A DNA stretch of 64,000 nucleotides, taken from NCBI RefSeq assembly GCF_028389875.1, contig NW_026907681.1, forward strand, positions 1,550,001 through 1,614,000, given 5' to 3'. Below are positions 1-10,087 of this stretch, piece by piece. The notes beneath the pieces were generated by a model. That model saw only the letters and a list, made by a program, of their open reading frames with translations, had not been told where the DNA came from and made no database searches. The translations under genes were made by a program, and so were the position numbers. This DNA comes from Rhea pennata. Its lineage: Eukaryota; Chordata; Aves; Rheiformes; Rheidae. The stretch's first letter is position 1. Each line of letters starts with the position of its first letter.

Positions 1-889
1 CAGCTGCCCCTGGCTCAGTTCCCATGCAAGGAAATGGAGAAGAGGGTTGACTGTCTACTCCGGAGGACACACCAAGGAAAGCCATGCTGGAGTAGGGCCA
101 CCGCAGGCACGCTTAACGGCTGCTTACCCCAGGCAGCTTGCAAGGGCTGGCACCTATGCAGAGATGGGGAAGCACATGGGGTGCCCCGTCCCCTCTGCAG
201 CCACAGCGTAGGACTACCAGGTGCATGTCCTGTTCTCATCATGTCCCCCATGACCCTGCAGGGGCTAACAGTTTGCAGTGCTGTATGCAGCTGCGACCAT
301 GACTGCACCCCTGGCGACATGGACATGTTGGGCCACAGAGAGCTGGGCATGTGCAGGGACAAGTGATCTGTGCAGCACTGCACACTGGGCAGGACCCCAT
401 TTGCCAGGAAGTTCAGCGTTGTGTGTTTGTCCTCACAGGGCAGAAGACAGGGCGCTGCGTGCCCAGTGCTGGCGGCACCGAGAAGAGCTCTGAAATGCTG
501 GCTTGGTGTGCAGCAGAGGAAGCGAGTGTCGGGTACGGGCCCCAAAGATGGGTTGTGGCACTGGGGAGGAGAGTCCTCTGCTAGGATGGAACAGGCACCA
601 AAAGGCTGGCCCATCTTTGAGGTCCCGTTGGACACCAGGGGATGCTCTGGGCGGGACACCTCTGAGGGTGCTCTTGAAGGTTTGGCCCCTTCAGCAACAG
701 GCCATGGCCTAGGGAGGCGGTGCCATGGCACAGGGATGGCCTTGCACAGGCCATGCCAACAGGGACCATTTTGCTCCCAAAGCCATAGTACTTAGGTCTT
801 TCCACAGTGAGTCCCTGGCGAAGATGGCACCACAGTTCCCCATCCTTATCAAGAGGAACATCCACTTCCCCTGCTTCGGCTTCTCCAAG

Positions 890-2490
890 GATGTCCATGT
901 GGAAGAGATCAATGTGGGGCCTAGGGATGGAGCAAGTAGACCAGTGGGTACCCAGGCTGCCATGTGTGTACAGGGTATAGAACAAAGTGGAGAGCAATAT
1001 AGGTGATGCTAAGCAGCTGAGTGCAGGTCAGGCCCTGCTGCTGGGACCAGGACAGCCTTGCTGCAGCAGCAGTGCTTTGTAGTCAGGTCTTTGGCATAGT
1101 GGGGAGAAGGGGGCCACCCTGGCCCTGCACTTGCATGTGTGTTGTCTGAGTGTGTGTGTGGAGTGCAGCCAGATACCTTCCTGAAAGTGCAATGGTGGAT
1201 AGCACAGCCATTTCCCGTAACAATTAGGTACCAGAGGAATGAGTGTTCACTGACAGCAGGGAGATGTGGTTGAAATACGTGGACAAGCCTGAAGGATGGA
1301 GAGGCAGGAGTGGAGCTGTGCAGGAGCAGTGCCATTTGGCAGCTGGAGGAGATGCCGGCTTTTCACAGGGGATCCCTGTTCCTAAGTTGCTCCCAGAATG
1401 ACGGAGGTTGGAAGCACCTCTGGAGATTGCCTAGTTCAACAGCTGCTTAAAGCGGGGTCACCTACAACAGGTTGCTCTAGGCCAAGCCAACTCGGGTTTT
1501 TGGTATCTCCGAGGATAGAGACTCTCTAACCTCTCTGGGCAACCTGGTGCAGTGTTTGATCACCCTCACTGTAAAAAAAATGTTTGTTCTTAAGTTCAGA
1601 CACAATTACTGTATTTCAGTTTATGCCCATTGCCTCTCATATGATCACGGGGCACCACTGAGAAGAGCCTGGCTCCATCTTCTTTACTCTTACCCATCAG
1701 GTATTTGTACACATTGATAAGATGCCCCTGAGCCTTCTCTTCTCCAGACTTAACAGTCCCATTTCTCTCAGCCTCTCCTTACATGAGAGATGCTTCTAGT
1801 CCCTTCATCATCATTGCTGGACTTGCTCCAGTAGGTCCATGTCTTTCTTGTACTGGTGAGACCACACCCACACACAGCACTCCAGCTGTGGCCTCACCAG
1901 TGCTGAGGAGAGGGCAGTAATCACCTCCCTCAACCTGCTGGGACAGGATGTTTTTTTGGTGCTCAGCTGCTGTCTCTGTGATACGGAGTTCTCAACCCTT
2001 ACTCCATCCATCTATCCTTCACTCTTGCTTGCCCCTGCCTCCACTGAGGAAGGTGGTGATGATGAGGATGGTAATTATTGAGAAAGAAGGAGCAGGAATG
2101 CTCACACTGGTGGGTAGATATGGGGCATGTGGCCTTGCAAAGGGAGCGGTTGAAGTCTTTGGGAACAAGAATCCCTTTGATAATGCCAGCATCTCGCCAG
2201 GTAACTACCCCAGGGTTCCTCCTCTTCCTGCTCTCCACCCTCCTGCTGTGCAGGCCATCCCCTAGTCAGTCATGTGCATTTCTGAGTGCCTGCATACATC
2301 CACGTCTGGTATGTAGTTCTCCTAGGAAATCCCTTCACCGTTCATCAGCTGGGACCATCAGTGATGACATGGATACCAATGAGCAGAGCTGGGGTTTAAT
2401 GTTTCGTTTGGGTGCTTCACGATATTAGGAAGAAAATTGAGGCGTATTGGTGTGCTGCTCTATGCCATGGCTCTGGCTTTGTCTCCCCAG
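890..2490. other. P2RX2-like intron between exons 6 and 7, copy A
   Basis: Apart from the CR1 fragment I see no gene here. Bases 1990-2490 give short unrelated open frames only. Confidence 0.6.
1395..1990 (-). mobile_element. CR1 LINE fragment, 3' end, copy A
   Basis: The minus strand encodes a recognisable CR1 reverse-transcriptase C-terminus (LREVITALSSALVRPQLE, then YKKDMDLLEQVQ), followed by the typical CR1 3' untranslated region. The plus strand shows the well-known reverse complement of that region, such as CCTCTCTGGGCAACCTG and GAGCCTTCTCTTCTCCAG. The element is 5'-truncated, as most CR1 copies are, and well diverged from the young consensus, so it is an old insertion. It sits in the intron between P2RX2-like exons 6 and 7 and is not a source of coding sequence for it. 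Confidence 0.9.
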
Positions 2491-5391
2491 GGGCAACATT
2501 CAAGCTGCTGAGAGCAGTTACTTGAAAAGCTGCACCTTCAACACCACCTCTGCCCTTTGCTGCCCCATCTTCATGGAGCAGGCGGGAGAGAACTTAAGGG
2601 AGCTGGCAGAGAAGGTGTCATGTCCTGGGAGGATGGTCCTCCCAGAGGGCCCAAGGTCTTGCTGGCTGGGCACAGGGCGTTCCCTCAGCACCTGCTCTAG
2701 TGCTTGGCTCCACGGGATCATCACTCACACACTGACACTGTTGAGACTCAGAGGCAGCTGGAGGCAGGTCCCTGGCCCTGCTGCCCTGCCAGTATGCTGC
2801 AGGGGCTAGCTGGGATGGGCTGAGGGCAGAGGCAGCTTAGCCAGCCTCAACAGCTCGGAGCACAGCACATCCACTGCAGCCCCTGAGCAGTCCTTTCTGC
2901 CCACCTTGCGCATGCAGAGCCCTGCAAGGCTCCCAGGCCCAGGGTCTCTCTTACGAGGCCCCTGTGCAGAGGCTGGAGAGCAGGAGGCCAGCTGGCAGCA
3001 AAGCATAGACTGCAGGTGTGCCTGTATCACTGCCAGGACTGGCAGGTTTGCTCGCCCAGCGGTGGGGACTCATTCACACACTTTGGGAAATACCATGACA
3101 TTGCCAGGGGAGGGCAGTGCACCCAGCATTTGGTCTCCAGCCCCATCCAGCCCTGCTGCCTCTGCTGCCCTCTTGGGAGTAGATAATTCCCATCCAGGGA
3201 AGGAACTCAGCACTGTTCCATCCTCCCTCCAGGTTCTGCATCCCCTGCTCAGCCCCAGCACCCTCCAGACCCTAGAGGCCCCCCACTCTGCATCTGGGAA
3301 TGCTCCCTGATGCCTAGCCATGCTCCCAACTCAGGCCTGACTGCAGCAGCCTTGCAAGCAGTGCTGCTGGCTTCCCTGGCAGGGCCGTGTGCCCCAGTAT
3401 GGTGGCATTCCTGGCTCTTCCCAGCTGGTGATGAGGATGACAGCTGTGCTAACGCCTGAGTGGGGGGAAATGCCCTGCTTGCTTGCTGGCTTATCATGCC
3501 CATGGCCAAGCTGTGTGCACAGTAGTGCTGTGCCCTGGGGTCACTGTGTCCATGGTGTGCTGGTGCTGTGCTAGGCCTGCTGGTTTCTGCTGCAGGGTGG
3601 GGTGGTCATCAACTGGAACTGTAACCTGGGCCTGCCTGAAACCGACTGCAACCCCCACTACTCCTTCCACTGCCCCGATCCCAAGACCACTGTCCCAGGC
3701 AGTGGCACTTGCAGTCCTGCATCCTCCTCCTGGTCCTGCTGTGGCTGGTCCCCATCACTGGGCCCTTCTACCTGTCTCCCCAGGAGGTCTGCGAAGTATT
3801 ACAAATGGAACGGGACCCACACACGAGTGTTGATCAAGGCCTGTGGGATCCATATTGATGTCATCGTGCAGGGCCAGGTAGGATTTTGCATGGTCCATGT
3901 GCTACTGGGGTGCATATGTGCATAATATGCTGCCGTGGTGCTAGGACCGTCCTGGAAAAGCAGCTCTTCTCCACTGCTGCCTCAGAGCTGGGATGAACAC
4001 AGCCAGGCCTCTTCTGCTCAGCCTTGCAGAGGAATGGGGGAATCCCAGGTGCCTCAAATTAGAACCTTTGGCAAAGTGTGCAAAGTGTGCTGGAAGGAAA
4101 TGCAAGACCTCATAGTGTGCGCTGCTGCTTGGGTAGGTTGTCCACACTGTGGCTTGGGCAGAGGGAGGTCTCTGCTCAGTCTCATTCCTTGTGCCCAACC
4201 CAGAGTGAATGCAGGCCCAGGCAGGAGGCAACCTGGGCTGGGCAGCGATTGCTGATCCCATCCTTTCTGCCAGGCAGGGAAGTTTAGCCTGATCCCCACT
4301 GTCATCAACCTGGCCGTGGCTCTGACCTCGCTGGGAATGGTGAGTATTGGTGCCGGGGGCTCGGCCCAGCTGCGCACTCCCAGCACTGACCTCCCTCTCT
4401 CACCTTCCAGGGCTCCTTCCTCTGGGACTGGATCCTGCTGAGCTGCATGAACAAGGACCAGGTGTACAGCAGCAGGAAATTTGAGCAGGCACCACCCTAG
4501 ATCCTGGCCCTGGATGGAGGTTTGGTCCTCTGGGACAGAGCAGTGGCCACGCTGCCAGCAAGGCAGGGCAGGGTGCCTGGGCATGGCTGCAGGGTGGGCA
4601 GCAGCATGTGGCTGGGGCTGCCAGGGCATCTGGCCCCTCCAGCCATCTCTCACCCCCGCGGCAGGCGGAAGGTGCCTCAGAGGCTGCTCCACGACATACA
4701 GCACCTCAGGGCTCTCCAGCCTCCAGAGAGTCTGTCCCGCAGGGACTGACCGCTTGTCCCTCCCCCACCACGTACAACCACAGCTGGAAGGAGCCACTGT
4801 GCCAGGCAGCAATAACACTTCCTCCGTCCGGGCCCTGCTCGACTCTGAGCTACCTGCTTTTCCCACGCGATGATCCCTGTGCCTGGCCAGGATGCACCGG
4901 GCACCTTGCCGGCTGCTGCTGCTGGCCACCAAGAGCCACGGCCCCCTCCCTTCCCTCAGCCATGCTTCAAGCAGCTCCAGGCAGGTCCTGTCCCATGGCT
5001 GCCAGCTGCTGTGAGAGGCTGGGGGTCAAGAAAAGCCCCAGTGGCAGGGCAGACCCGTGGTGCCCTGGCTGGCTCCTGTGGGGGCTTTCAGGAGCTTTTG
5101 CTCTGGAGCAGAAGGCAGTGCCTGACTACTGGCTCTGCTTCAGCACACCGGGAATGGGCATTACCATTTTCTGGCTGGCTTGGAGCGCTGGCAGCCCCAT
5201 CCTGGAGCAGCTCCTGGCTGCGGGCACCCAGGGTCCTGGGGGCAGGGGTGGGCACATCTCGAGTAGGCCTGCCCTGCTCATCCCCTGTGCCCCTGCAAAG
5301 CTGCCACAGATGGAGCTGCAGCAGTGGTGGTGGCCCTGGAGCCGTACTGAGGACTAGAGCAAGTCCTGCACTAGCCAAGCAGCCAGTACCC

Positions 5392-5397
5392 AATAAA
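5392..5397 (+). other. Polyadenylation signal AATAAA of P2RX2-like copy A
   Basis: A canonical AATAAA lies about 890 bases after the P2RX2-like stop codon at 4498-4500, with a GT/G-rich stretch about 50 bases downstream. It would give a 3' UTR of about 0.9 kb. Copy B has the same signal at 46313-46318. Confidence 0.55.
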
Positions 5398-7473
5398 CTG
5401 CAACCACCCAGCCTTGCTGCCTGGGGCCTGATTGCTGCAGCATGTGCTGGGGGGAGGGGGAGGGTGACAGTGCAGCGTCATGGCTAGCGGGGTGAGAGAT
5501 GGACATGTGCATCGCTCCACCCTCCACCCTAAAAGCTGCACCCTGCTGCAGTGCCAGGGCACGGATGCTCTTGCCCCGGAGCCCGGGTGGTAGGGAACAT
5601 GAGTACAAGCACCTGCTTGCCCTGCACTGCAGCAGTAGGGGAGGAGGACAAGTCCCCCCCCAACCCCTGCCAGCCTGGTGCATGGACCTCTGCCAACACC
5701 AACCCTGCCCTGAGGCTGCAGCTCTCTGAGCCTATGCCCAAAAGCAATTCACAGCAGGTACCTGGCAGTAACTCACCCAGGCATAACCTGATTATTTTCT
5801 GGCTCTCAGGTTACAGCAGCTCAGCTCAGCACATCCTCCCCCAGCATAGCTCAGCCCAGGCAGAAGTTTGGGGGAAAGGGGTCTTGTCACACCGGGCAAG
5901 GGAAGACCCCAAGCCATGTCTTGAAGGCTCTCCCACAGGCTGGAGGGTGGGGATGCAGATGGAGGACATGCCAGGGGTACAGGCAGGGGACTTCTGGTGC
6001 ACCAAAACCTTCTCTTGCTCCCCTTGCTGGGCTGGGGAGCATCTTCCCCCTTTGACTTGGGGTGCAATTGCTCACAGGAACAAGGTAATACCATTGCAAG
6101 AGGAGTCTACCTTGTCCTCATTCCAAGAAGAGGACCTGGCTTCTCTAGGACCAAAGAGCAACTCTGAGCAGGCAAACCTATGGGAAGGGCTTGGGGGAAG
6201 GAGCCAGCCTCTCACTGTAGAGCAGCAGGATGAAGGCAAGTGCCTGCCCCCACCTCCAGCAGCTCATTGCCCTGAGGAGAGCAGGAGCAATGATGCAGGG
6301 CTGAGAGGAGCTGCCTGGCGCAGGTTGAAGCCACTGGAGGCTCCGCTGGACCAAACCTTAACTCAATTGCACAACGCAGTGATTGCATTAGGGCCAGGTT
6401 TCTCTGCCCCTCCAGGCCAGCTCATTTCCTCCAACTCTAATATCAAGAAAACAAACACATAGGTACAGCCCCCTCAACCCCCCTTTCAGCAGTACTAGAT
6501 GGAGGGAGGGCATAGCGAAGGACAGGACCACTTGCCCCATAACCCAATGCTAATAGAAACAGGTATACTATAGAAGTGAAAAAACAAAGCTCAGAAAAAT
6601 ATTTTCAATACAGGTATGTGTGGAGGGCATTGAATACAAATTTATATATATATATATGTATATATACACACACACACACACACATATAGAAAAGGAAGTG
6701 TCAGAAGTAGCTGAACACACAGTGTTTCAAAATGCCCAGAAAATTAACTGGAATCTAGTAATCTTGGCTCCCCTCATGCTTTTTCAGGCTTCTGCAAGCA
6801 GGAGTAGATGGAAAGGACCAGGAGGCCAGGCTTCAGCTAAGCACTGGCCTCCTGGGTTTCATCACACCTGTGCTGGGATTTCAGTGAGCAGCCCCCCCAC
6901 CCTATGACTCACTGCTGTCAACTTGAAGCTTTAGCACCCAAGTGGGACAGCTCCCTTGCTCCCCTTCCAGCCCAACAAGAAGAGTCTGGCTTTCTCCTCC
7001 CTCTAGGAATCCTGCCCCATGGCTCAGAGAATGCTCGTTTCCAGGGTGCCTACAGCTCCCTGCTGTGGGCCATAGCACGTGCTCCTCTACCCAAAGAACC
7101 AGATGCATTGTCTGTGACACATTTAGTTGTATAAAACTCCACATTAAAACCACAGAGATTCATGCACACAGGGTGCTGCCTACAGCACAAACTCCCATCC
7201 CAAACTGGGCTTCTGCAGGGCTCTGGCAAATGCAGTCCCCCCTCCCCCATAGAGAGCAGTTCCAGCCCTAGGCACCTTCTTAATTCCCCCAGCACAGCAC
7301 CAGGCTGTGACCAGGACTGCCCCAACACCGCTTAGCGCCCCCACACAGTGCAAGATGGATATGTGGCTTCTCCGAGACCTATCACAGAGCACAAATGCTC
7401 TTCAGCAGAGGTGAGAGCAAGTACCCAGAGCTGACACAGCAACAAAAAAAGACAGCAGGACAAGTTCATCACA
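5398..7473. other. Interval between the P2RX2-like and POLE-like 3' ends, copy A
   Basis: No gene is recognised. The interval is GC-rich up to about 6.4 kb and holds a chance open frame of 303 codons at 5551-6462 with low-complexity composition and no family I recognise. A TA/CA microsatellite lies at 6642-6687. The last part, next to 7474, is presumably the 3' UTR of the POLE-like copy on the minus strand. No AATAAA was seen for it in copy A. Confidence 0.6.
6642..6687. repeat. (TA)n(CA)n microsatellite, copy A
   Basis: A TA run with one G interruption is followed by a CA run of about ten units. The partner in copy B (47563-47608) has the same length in every part. Confidence 0.95.
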
Positions 7474-8750
7474 TCACTGCTGGAGCTGGTGGTTTGTACG
7501 GAGCAGCCACTCAATAGTTTCCAGCAGACAGGCCACGCTCTAGTGCCAAGCAATGCTCTGGAAGATGTTGATGTGCTCCATGAAGATCTGAGGGGGAAGA
7601 TACCAGTGAGGGAGGGCTGCCCAGCACACCTCATGCATGAGCCAGGGAAGATGGAAGCTGGAGGGGACAGGGGGGAGAAGGCCAGGCCAGGAGAAGTTCT
7701 GCAAGCTGGTCAGGCAGGACTGCCTGGGTTGAGCACAAAGCAACGAATAAACAGCCAGAAAGCACAGAGAGATGAACTTGTGCCAGATGGGCTGAAAGGG
7801 ACAAGTTATCACTGGGTTTTTCACTGGCTGTTACAGAGGAGCTGCTGGCAGGAGGCTGGATCTGGTGGCAGGATGCACACATACCTGGGAAGAAATGGTG
7901 AGGGCAAAATCTCCAGCACAACCGCAGTACACAGACATAGGTGTCTCCTTCACACCATGACACTTCTTGCACACCTAGAGGCAAAGGGGTTTTAGCTGGG
8001 ATAGCAGACAAGGCTGAGCAGCTCAGTCCTTTGACAGGGCTCTCTGGGGAGACACCACTGACATCAGGTCAATGGGTCAAGCCTCAGCCAGCCAGCAAAA
8101 GGCTGCAGCTATGTGCTGAGAAGAAGTGGAGAGCGCTCGAGCCAAACTCTCCTCATCATATCTCCACTGCATCACATCAGTCAGAGAAGTAAGGTTGGGC
8201 TGCTCGGTTTCAAGGAGCAGAGAGCAGCTTCAGCCCTCCTGCTGCAGCCTGCCACATCAAGGGCAGGCTCCCGCAGCACGGCCGCCCAGCACTCATCAAG
8301 TCCTGCAGCAGGTAGGCCATTAGCTTCTTCTGCAGCGCTTCCACCAGTGCCATTTCAATGGAATCCGAGTCATACTGGGCCTGGCAGTTGGAGCACACCC
8401 AACTGGGCAGCACTGACCCATCCGAGGGGCAGAGAGAAGGGAGATGAACACAAGTGTGACTCTTCCCAAGAGAAAGCATGGTGCAGCCTCAGCCCTTGCA
8501 GCCTAACAAGAGCATTCTGAGAGCCCCGAGTGCCAGGAAGCCATAACCAATTTCGGGAGGGGATAAAGCATCAGCCAAAGCACCAGCACACCTCAAACTG
8601 TCACAGGCAGCTCGGAAAGGGGATGAGCAGAAAATAACCTTGAAGGGAGGTTTATCGCTGTCATGGAACCAAGCAGACCTTCAAAGCAAAAGGACTGAGA
8701 GAAAGACGGACAACATGTGAGTGAATGACAGGCCGAGAGCACAACCATGC

Positions 8751-8760
8751 TAGGGCCTCT
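8751..8760. other. Nine-base indel between copies A and B
   Basis: Copy A has nine extra bases (reading GGCCTCTGG in one alignment) after CATGCTA. Copy B lacks them near 49672. It lies in a POLE-like intron and changes the copy-to-copy offset from 40,921 to 40,912. It is the only length difference I found between the copies. Confidence 0.9.
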
Positions 8761-9150
8761 GGTGTCCCCAAGAGGGACTTAATGCATGCAGCCAGGGCAA
8801 AGGGGATTTCCTGGGAAAGGAAGGCTGTACCTGCAAGAGGGCAGGGTCCTTGCACAGGTCCAAGTCCCTGCAAAAATTGCACTTCCTGCAGATGACTTCA
8901 GGGAGCATGTAGGAGCAGCAAGGGTCCCGAAACTGGGCTTCTTCTGAGAACTCACCCACCTCAATGAGGCGCAGCAGGTCCCGGCGCAGTTTGTTTACTT
9001 GGTTAGTTATACTGGCATCCAGGGACAACACCTACAGGAGACAGTGTTAGGTAAGGCCACCAGCAGAGAAGACGGTCCTCACGGGGACTCACTCTGATGC
9101 GAGTGCTAGCTGGGCAAAACAAACTGATTGTAGAATTGCAACAGATTCTT

Positions 9151-9188
9151 AAAAAAAAAAAAAGAAGAAAAAAAAAAAAAAAGAAGAA
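9151..9188. repeat. A-rich tract, copy A
   Basis: Two A runs (13 and 15) are separated by GAAG, then GAAG follows. The tract lies in an intron just before a POLE-like exon. The partner at 50063-50100 has identical run lengths. Confidence 0.9.
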
Positions 9189-10087
9189 AGCACAGCCCAC
9201 CCCACTAACCTTGTAGATGTATTTGATGAACTCTAGAGCTGGGTTGTTGAGTGGCAAGTAGGAGCCAGGTAGCACTGAGAACATGTCTGAGGGCTCAGTG
9301 GCATTATGGGAACCAGCCATCTTCTTCTGGATCTTCTGAGTGACGGTGAAGAAGCTCTGCGTGAGCTCATTGGTCACATAATCCTGTGAGAAAGTGATCA
9401 TGCCTGGAGAGGAGGAGCAGAGAGAGCTCTTGAGCCATATGGAAGCATATGGGGACAGCAAGGTGGGCAGCTCTCTTCCTGCTGCAGGACTGGCCCAGCA
9501 GTGCTGCTCACAGCTCTCCCATGCCTAACTGTGGCTAACCGTACTCACCAGGCATGGCTCCCGTCTCTCCCAATGCCTCCTGGGACACCTGGCTCATGGC
9601 CCTCCTCTTGATGGGAGCGCTCTGAGGGGCATTGTGCTGCAGCTCCTCGCTCCTCCTTCATGCTGTGGTACACAGCCACAATGTAGGCTGCAGAGACACG
9701 TAAGAAAAGCTCCAGATGCAGTCCACGATGGGAGAGTGGCACAAGCGCGACTGTGCTTGTCGACTCTCCTGGGGCACCAATGACTAATCAGGAACTAGTG
9801 ACCTTCTTCCCCTCTCTGAGAGAGTTCACACTGGCGCTGAAACCACCCAAACAATGATATTTACAGACATGGAGGTGGTTCCTTCTGTATCACATCCAGC
9901 ACAGTGCAATCTTTGACTGTAAGGGGTTCTTTGGATCAACATCAGAACCTTCTCAGTAGCACAGAGAGCTTCAAGAAGCTGTGGGGAATGCTGTGGATAT
10001 GGCTTGGGCAGCAGCAGGGTGGGGATAGCTCTAATCACCAGAGGTAACATTCAAAGTAGGACCAGGCGAGCAGCAGACTGCACTCAC

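Larger units (their letters stand above)
262..4500 (+). pseudogene. P2RX2: P2RX2-like ATP-gated channel pseudogene, copy A (exons 4-11)
   Basis: Exon matches to vertebrate P2X2, in order: 262-338 (ends in GDMDMLGH), 439-532 (TGRCVP), 808-889 (MAPQFPILIKRNIHFP), 2491-2614 (YLKSCTF), 3596-3712 ([18 protein letters not shown]), 3784-3877 (AKYYKWNG), 4274-4339 (AGKFSLIPTVINLA) and 4411-4500 (GSFLWDWILLSCMNK, then TAG). Exons 1-3 lie off the left edge. P2X2 is a trimeric plasma-membrane cation channel opened by ATP. Signs of decay: exons 4, 6 and 8 lack a consensus GT donor at the expected edge; one conserved ectodomain Cys in exon 5 is Ser; about five residues are missing in exon 7; the Asn-Phe-Arg ATP-binding motif at the exon 8/9 junction is gone. 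The second transmembrane region is well kept. The cytosolic tail stops about ten residues after the conserved Tyr-Ser that follows it, far shorter than in human. Gene identity is near certain; pseudogene status is an inference from the combined changes. Confidence 0.85.
7474..9687 (-). pseudogene. POLE: POLE-like copy A: C-terminal exons with the two zinc-finger modules
   Basis: Exons: 9549-9687 (AYIVAVYHSMKEE, frameshift near 9645), 9210-9403 ([19 protein letters not shown]), 8831-9031 ([17 protein letters not shown]), 8297-8422 ([17 protein letters not shown]), 7885-7974 ([20 protein letters not shown]) and 7474-7587 (IFMEHINIFQSIAWH, a TAG, then LLETIEWLL and a terminal TGA). All cysteines of both zinc modules, which tether POLE to its B subunit, are still encoded. 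The exon at 8297-8422 has CG where the acceptor AG should be and AT where the donor GT should be, so it could not be spliced normally. The partner exons in copy B are 48395-48508, 48806-48895, 49218-49343, 49743-49943, 50122-50315 and 50461-50599. Confidence 0.94.

Noticed and set aside
4054-4932. Minus-strand frame of 292 codons over P2RX2 exons 10-11
   Set aside because: It is antisense to recognisable P2RX2 exons and has no family resemblance.
5551-6462. Open frame of 303 codons between P2RX2 and POLE
   Set aside because: It is low-complexity, rich in Ser, Pro and Gly, has no domain I recognise and lies in GC-rich DNA where long chance frames are common. Its twin in copy B is uninformative because the copies are nearly identical.
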